From: an uncultured Pseudoclavibacter sp.
GTDB taxonomy: Bacteria > Actinomycetota > Actinomycetes > Actinomycetales > Microbacteriaceae
DNA: 17,750 nt
NCBI GenBank assembly: GCA_946221025.1
Contig: CAMIMS010000037.1
Location: forward strand, 1 to 17,750
Direction: 5' to 3'
Made by a program: the position numbers and the translations under genes. Of this stretch, positions 14,622 through 17,750 are shown piece by piece; the stretch's first letter is position 1; every line of letters starts with the position of its first letter. The notes beneath the pieces were generated by a model. The model did not search any database and was not told the DNA's origin. It saw nothing but the letters and a program-made list of their open reading frames with translations.

Positions 14622-15458
14622 TTACGCCCGCGGGAGATGGGGGACGCGTCTGTCGGGTTCTCCGGCAATGAGAATCATTGTGATGGCACGATGCCCGACG
14701 GCCAAGATCACGACACCGATCAGAAACACGAACACGCCGGTCGTCGCGAACAGGTACGCAAGCCTGAACAGGCTCCCTCCACCCCAGAGCGCGAAAACCA
14801 CCGCGCACGCCGCGACGGCCGAGACCCCAAGACCTGCACGCATCACAATGCGGGGTAGGGGTGCGCCGTCTGAATGGCGATGCGGATCACGCCGAATCGC
14901 ATGCGCCAACCACCAGGCGATCACCGCGGCGAGCGCGATCAAACCGGCACCGGTGAGCACGAGCTGAAGCCAATCTGCGCCGCTTCGACCGCCGTACGAC
15001 TCGGCAAGCCACGGCAGATTCGTCGTGCCCCAGCGCCCGGTGTGCGTGAATTCATCCAGCAGCACATGCGTGGTCGCGCCAACGACGACGCCGGTAGCCG
15101 CAAGCACAAGCAGCCTTCCGCGGCTGTCTCCAGCGCTGGGCTCATCAGTGAACCCCGGGGGAGAAGGGACGCGTGAGCGAAGCCCCGCCGGAAGCGCATC
15201 ATGCAGCGCCCCTCGCAGCAACGAGGTCCACGTCACCCACCCAAAGAGGCCAAACACCAGGCACCAGGTCAGGATTCCCACAAGCGAATGCGTCTCGTCG
15301 TAACTCACGACATGCCGCTCGAACGGTTCGCCGAGGCCGATGAACCACATCCATAGCGGTGTGTCAGGTGTCATCGCGCCGATCGCGAGGGCGGATGCGG
15401 GCAGCCGCAGCCGTCGCAACGGAAGCGCGAACGCGGGGTGCGCGAGCGTATACGGCAT
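14622..15458 (-). CDS. DUF4184 family membrane protein
   Basis: This 278-residue integral membrane protein begins MPYTLAHPAFALPLRR, the typical opening of the DUF4184 family. About six hydrophobic segments are visible, for example SLVGILTWCLVFGLFGWVTW, LLVLAATGVVVGATTHVLL and LAYLFATTGVFVFLIGVVIL. A conserved HxxxDxxxH motif (His131, Asp135, His139 in HVLLDEFTH) suggests a metal site, as in membrane-bound metal-dependent hydrolases of the YdjM type. The ATG at 15458 has GAGG upstream. The gene faces the exonuclease gene tail to tail with a 59-base gap and is not in an obvious operon. No function is established for the family. Confidence 0.8.
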   Translation of the reverse strand: MPYTLAHPAFALPLRRLRLPASALAIGAMTPDTPLWMWFIGLGEPFERHVVSYDETHSLVGILTWCLVFGLFGWVTWTSLLRGALHDALPAGLRSRVPSPPGFTDEPSAGDSRGRLLVLAATGVVVGATTHVLLDEFTHTGRWGTTNLPWLAESYGGRSGADWLQLVLTGAGLIALAAVIAWWLAHAIRRDPHRHSDGAPLPRIVMRAGLGVSAVAACAVVFALWGGGSLFRLAYLFATTGVFVFLIGVVILAVGHRAITMILIAGEPDRRVPHLPRA

Positions 15459-15532
15459 GGCCTCATCCCATCATGCGCGCGGAGCGCCTCTGGATGCTTC
15501 TAACTATGCGGAAGCGAGCCGCCGAACGACAC

Positions 15533-15557
15533 GCGCCCCCCGCAGTCGCGAGGGCGC
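15533..15557 (-). terminator. decayed copy of the tRNA-Phe terminator, possibly serving the nuclease gene
   Basis: GCGCCCCCCGC (15533-15543) and GCGAGGGCGC (15548-15557) form a hairpin with one bulged base and a four-base loop. It is the counterpart of the hairpin beyond the intact tRNA-Phe at 17528-17553. It lies about 80 bases past the nuclease stop on the same strand, so it could end that transcript. Confidence 0.5.
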
Positions 15558-15563
15558 TGTGCG

Positions 15564-15616
15564 TGGCGCCGCCCGGCGTCGACCCGGTGATCAGCCGAAC
15601 GCTCTACCAACTGAGC
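15564..15616 (-). pseudogene. tRNA-Phe pseudogene with deleted anticodon arm
   Basis: Read on the minus strand, this is a partial copy of the tRNA-Phe at 17559-17631. A run of 21 bases covering the D arm and the start of the anticodon stem (15596-15616) is identical to 17602-17622. Eleven bases including the anticodon are missing, and the T arm and 3' acceptor strand are kept with several substitutions (for example GGCGCCA for GGAGCCA). The 5' acceptor strand is not recognisable. Similarity continues past the tRNA 3' end into the terminator to about 15525. It cannot work as a tRNA. Confidence 0.8.
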
Positions 15617-15636
15617 GGCCAGGCAACTTGCTGCGA

Positions 15637-17328
15637 TTACAGATCCCATTCTTCAACGAGAAGATCCACCAGGTGACGCTGCCGCCTCGCGACGACATCC
15701 GGGGTCCATTCAGCCTCCGCCAGCACTTGTGTGGTCAGAGCGAAGACAGCAACACCCCTGTCAGAAGTAAAATATCTCGCTTTCTTCACGTCAAAGTCAT
15801 AGTTCCTCGCCGCAGAATTTGCTCGTCGGTTCAATAGAACTAAGTTCCCCAATTTGTGCGTCCATTTGTCAAGTTCATCCTCGTCAAAATTCCTGCGCCA
15901 CTCGCTATCTTCAGCCGGATTCTGAGGGAGAACGTGCTCAACAGTGATAATCCGGTGGTCGTACGAAGCGCCGGGGTCCTGTGCAAGGATCGAATCAAGG
16001 CGAAGCAGTACGTACTTCCGGACCCGGTCAGACAGGTAGATATCACCGTCTATGCAATCCCGCGTCTGTTCTCGTTCGAAATCCGAAAGCTCAAAGCTTG
16101 ACGACTCCAACCCGTGGCCGTCGACGAGCTGTTTGAGAAGATCCATGTAACGCTGCTGTCTGGGTGTTGAGTACACGCGGCGTAGAAGCATGCTTGCAGC
16201 TAGTCGCTCAAGCTTTGAGAAGAAGTCCACGAGGAACTCCGGCTCTTCCCCGTGCTCTGTAAGTGCCCAGAGTGACGGGGGACGCCAATCGTCGTTGTCA
16301 AGCTGCCCCAGGCGTTTCAGCCAGTGATTGGTCGCTTCCCAATGGGGATCGGTTCCCTGAAAGTCGTGCTCGATGAGGCGAATGTCCGCCTTGGCGTAGG
16401 GTTCGAGTACCTCCTGAATGAATCGCGCGCCGTTGTCTGGAAGATACTCGTTCAACACTTGCTCCGGAAACTCTTGGAGCAAACTCTTCATTGCGCGTGA
16501 ACGAGCCTTAATTGCCCGTATATAAATGAACAGGTCGCCAAACTCAGCTCGGCCCAGGTCCTCTTCGAGTTCCTCCCATCGGCTCGCGTATCGCTCCTTC
16601 TCGTCTTCCTCTATTGCGCCGATGACCTGAGACTTGAAAATATCCTGCGGAGAAAGCGGGAGTCCTCGTGCGTTCATCACGGAAAAAATTCGATAGGCGC
16701 TGTTGAGATTCGGTGTCGACACCGTGACGAGGTATGCCCTCTTCGCGATCATGCGAAAAAGATCCATAAGCTCTTCGGGATCGAGCTCCAAGACTGCTTC
16801 GCGGAGAGTTTTCGCGTTATCGCGAAGGCGTAGCTGGGAATCATTACTCGGAATATTGTCGCTGAGTGTGACCAGCCTTTCAGTGCCGCCGCGAGTCTGT
16901 ACATACTCGTGAAAGAACTGATTGTCGCGAGGTCGCAAGCGGAGGCGAGGGCGAGCAGGTGTGTCGTCCCAGCTAACGGCTGGTTTCTCGATGAACGTAT
17001 GGATGGAATCTGCTAGGTCCTTGTTGCTTGTAAGGTCCCTCAGAATGGCCAATAGGAGAGTTAACGTGGTTGTGCGTTGTTGTCCGTCTATCACCTCGGA
17101 ACGAGGATCATGGGGCGATTTCACCAGCACGATGGATCCGAGAAAGTATGGTTCCGCGGTGTCCCGTTCCAGTGCGCCGAGAAGGTCTGAAAGCAGCTGC
17201 AGTGATTCATCCGGCCCCCAGGCATACGGGCGTTGATATTCGGGAATGACGAACTCGAAATCATCGGACGTCAAAAGCTTGCCGACATTCATCTCGGCCG
17301 CTTCGAGCATGTTCGTTTCTCCACCCAT
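15637..17328 (-). CDS. DUF262-DUF1524 protein, GmrSD/SspE-like probable defence nuclease
   Basis: This 563-residue protein has an N-terminal DUF262 domain with the paired motifs IPEYQRPYAW (28-37) and IDGQQRTTTL (80-89), the ParB-like nucleotide-hydrolysing core. A long helical middle follows. The C-terminal DUF1524 region carries HVLP (His465 to Pro468) and LGNLVLLN (Asn495 within it), the HNH-like nuclease signature. The fused layout matches GmrSD-type modification-dependent restriction proteins and the related SspE. The ATG at 17328 has a strong AGGAG five bases upstream; in-frame codons above it are rejected for that reason. No methylase or phosphorothioation (dnd/ssp) genes are nearby, so it probably acts alone against modified invading DNA. 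Its lower GC and position between two tRNA-Phe copies point to horizontal acquisition. Confidence 0.88.
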   Translation of the reverse strand: MGGETNMLEAAEMNVGKLLTSDDFEFVIPEYQRPYAWGPDESLQLLSDLLGALERDTAEPYFLGSIVLVKSPHDPRSEVIDGQQRTTTLTLLLAILRDLTSNKDLADSIHTFIEKPAVSWDDTPARPRLRLRPRDNQFFHEYVQTRGGTERLVTLSDNIPSNDSQLRLRDNAKTLREAVLELDPEELMDLFRMIAKRAYLVTVSTPNLNSAYRIFSVMNARGLPLSPQDIFKSQVIGAIEEDEKERYASRWEELEEDLGRAEFGDLFIYIRAIKARSRAMKSLLQEFPEQVLNEYLPDNGARFIQEVLEPYAKADIRLIEHDFQGTDPHWEATNHWLKRLGQLDNDDWRPPSLWALTEHGEEPEFLVDFFSKLERLAASMLLRRVYSTPRQQRYMDLLKQLVDGHGLESSSFELSDFEREQTRDCIDGDIYLSDRVRKYVLLRLDSILAQDPGASYDHRIITVEHVLPQNPAEDSEWRRNFDEDELDKWTHKLGNLVLLNRRANSAARNYDFDVKKARYFTSDRGVAVFALTTQVLAEAEWTPDVVARRQRHLVDLLVEEWDL

Positions 17329-17527
17329 GGGCACTCCTAAATGGATGATCCTGCGCGTCCGGAGTCGCGAGTGTGCGCAGATCCGGGAACATTGGAACGC
17401 GGTCACCTTCTCATGGGCTGGAGGCCGAGACGTGAACACGCTTGTAGAGCCCGGCCGCCGCTGTGCTCGCCTTTAACCAAGGGTTCTGGTGAACGCGCCC
17501 TGCATCAGGGACAACAGTGAAACGACA

Positions 17528-17553
17528 AACGCCCCCGCTATTGCGAGGGCGTT
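17528..17553 (-). terminator. terminator of the tRNA-Phe transcript
   Basis: On the minus strand AACGCCCTCGC pairs with GCGGGGGCGTT (11 bp, one G-T pair) around an AATA loop, followed by TGTCGTTT. It starts six bases after the mature tRNA-Phe 3' end. Confidence 0.8.
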
Positions 17554-17558
17554 GTGCG

Positions 17559-17631
17559 TGGCTCCGACCGGCGTCGATCCGGTGACCTTTCGATTTTCAG
17601 TCGAACGCTCTACCAACTGAGCTACAGAGCC
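17559..17631 (-). tRNA. tRNA-Phe (anticodon GAA)
   Basis: This is a 73-base complete cloverleaf on the minus strand. It has acceptor GGCTCTG with CGGAGCC (one G-T pair), D arm GCTC-AGTTGGTA-GAGC, anticodon stem TTCGA/TCGAA with loop CTGAAAA (GAA at 34-36), and T stem ACCGG/CCGGT. CCA is not encoded and must be added. Position 54 of the T loop reads A instead of the usual T (loop ATCGACG). It follows tRNA-Asp by 66 bases, probably in one transcript. Confidence 0.95.
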
Positions 17632-17665
17632 GCGGCAGCCGCGAAGCAGCTGCCGGAAACTGCAA

Positions 17666-17687
17666 CGCCCTCTCTTTCGAAAGGGCG
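17666..17687 (-). other. hairpin in the tRNA-Asp/tRNA-Phe spacer
   Basis: On the minus strand CGCCCTTTC pairs with GAGAGGGCG (9 bp, one G-T pair) around a GAAA tetraloop. There is no T-run after it. It could be a processing signal between the two tRNAs or a weak terminator. Confidence 0.5.
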
Positions 17688-17697
17688 CCGCGCTTCG

Positions 17698-17750
17698 CGA
17701 CCCTGACGGGACTTGAACCCGCGACCTCCGCCGTGACAGGGCGGCGCGCT
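17698..17750 (-). tRNA. tRNA-Asp (anticodon GTC), 3' part only
   Basis: The minus strand shows the anticodon stem-loop CCGCC-CTGTCAC-GGCGG with anticodon GTC, the T arm GCGGG-TTCAAGT-CCCGT, the acceptor 3' strand CAGGGTC and discriminator G. The 5' acceptor strand and most of the D arm lie beyond the right edge. CCA is not encoded. Confidence 0.93.

Larger units (their letters stand above)
15525..17631. mobile_element. candidate islet bounded by direct copies of tRNA-Phe
   Basis: The intact tRNA-Phe with its terminator (17528-17631) and the decayed copy (15525-15616) lie in the same orientation about 1.9 kb apart, enclosing only the DUF262-DUF1524 gene. Insertion at a tRNA 3' region leaves this kind of direct repeat. 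No integrase is present, so this is either a remnant or a simple duplication followed by gene insertion. The enclosed DNA is lower in GC (31 of 60 bases at 16681-16740). Confidence 0.5.

Noticed and set aside
15564..15616. A second functional tRNA
   Set aside because: The anticodon loop and half its stem are deleted and the 5' acceptor strand is absent.
17329..17439. In-frame extension of the DUF262 protein
   Set aside because: A strong AGGAG precedes the ATG at 17328, and the extra residues are basic with no match to the domain.
1..17750. CRISPR array, insertion sequence or integrase
   Set aside because: No regularly spaced repeats, transposase motifs or recombinase genes were seen on either strand.

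Overview
The window looks like chromosomal DNA from a high-GC actinobacterium, most likely of the Microbacteriaceae or a close relative. This is an inference from several signs: mostly C/G third codon positions, GTG and TTG starts, a DtxR/IdeR-type iron box, tRNAs without an encoded CCA, a tRNA-Asp/tRNA-Phe pair, and many GGATG/CATCC words inside genes. No 16S or other taxonomic marker is present.

Layout. (1) 1-161: the 5' end of an unidentified minus-strand gene running off the left edge. (2) 362-670: a small rhodanese-like protein. (3) 760-4544: an iron-uptake operon efeU-efeO-efeB behind a near-consensus iron box that overlaps the probable -10. (4) 4582-8713, minus strand: three translationally coupled genes for an envelope transport system, namely a lipoprotein of unknown function, a membrane-anchored adaptor with a peptidoglycan-binding domain, and a MacB-like ATPase-permease. 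Just upstream in the same orientation (8813-9145) is a small secreted two-motif beta-gamma-crystallin protein. (5) 9527-12707: a flavin aromatic-ring hydroxylase of the 3-hydroxybenzoate 4-monooxygenase / phenol 2-monooxygenase family and a 3-hydroxyacyl-CoA dehydrogenase, each with its own long leader, the second ending at a strong terminator. (6) 12958-14562: a membrane-anchored DEDDh exonuclease with a helical domain and a C-terminal CX2CX4HX4C zinc knuckle. (7) 14622-15458, minus strand: a DUF4184 membrane protein. (8) 15525-17631: a DUF262-DUF1524 (GmrSD/SspE-like) probable defence nuclease, lower in GC, lying between a decayed tRNA-Phe-plus-terminator copy and the intact tRNA-Phe. (9) 17698-17750: the 3' part of tRNA-Asp.

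How the genes work together. EfeU (permease), EfeO (extracytoplasmic lipoprotein) and EfeB (exported DyP haem peroxidase) form one iron-acquisition machine, probably de-repressed in low iron. The lipoprotein, adaptor and ABC genes almost certainly act as one complex; its substrate is unknown, and the neighbouring secreted crystallin-fold protein is a candidate cargo or partner. The hydroxylase and dehydrogenase suggest aromatic or acyl-CoA catabolism, but no ring-cleavage gene is in view.

The most interesting leads are the tRNA-Phe-flanked nuclease islet, the exonuclease/zinc-knuckle fusion, and the crystallin-plus-ABC cluster. No CRISPR array, insertion sequence, integrase or rRNA was seen.
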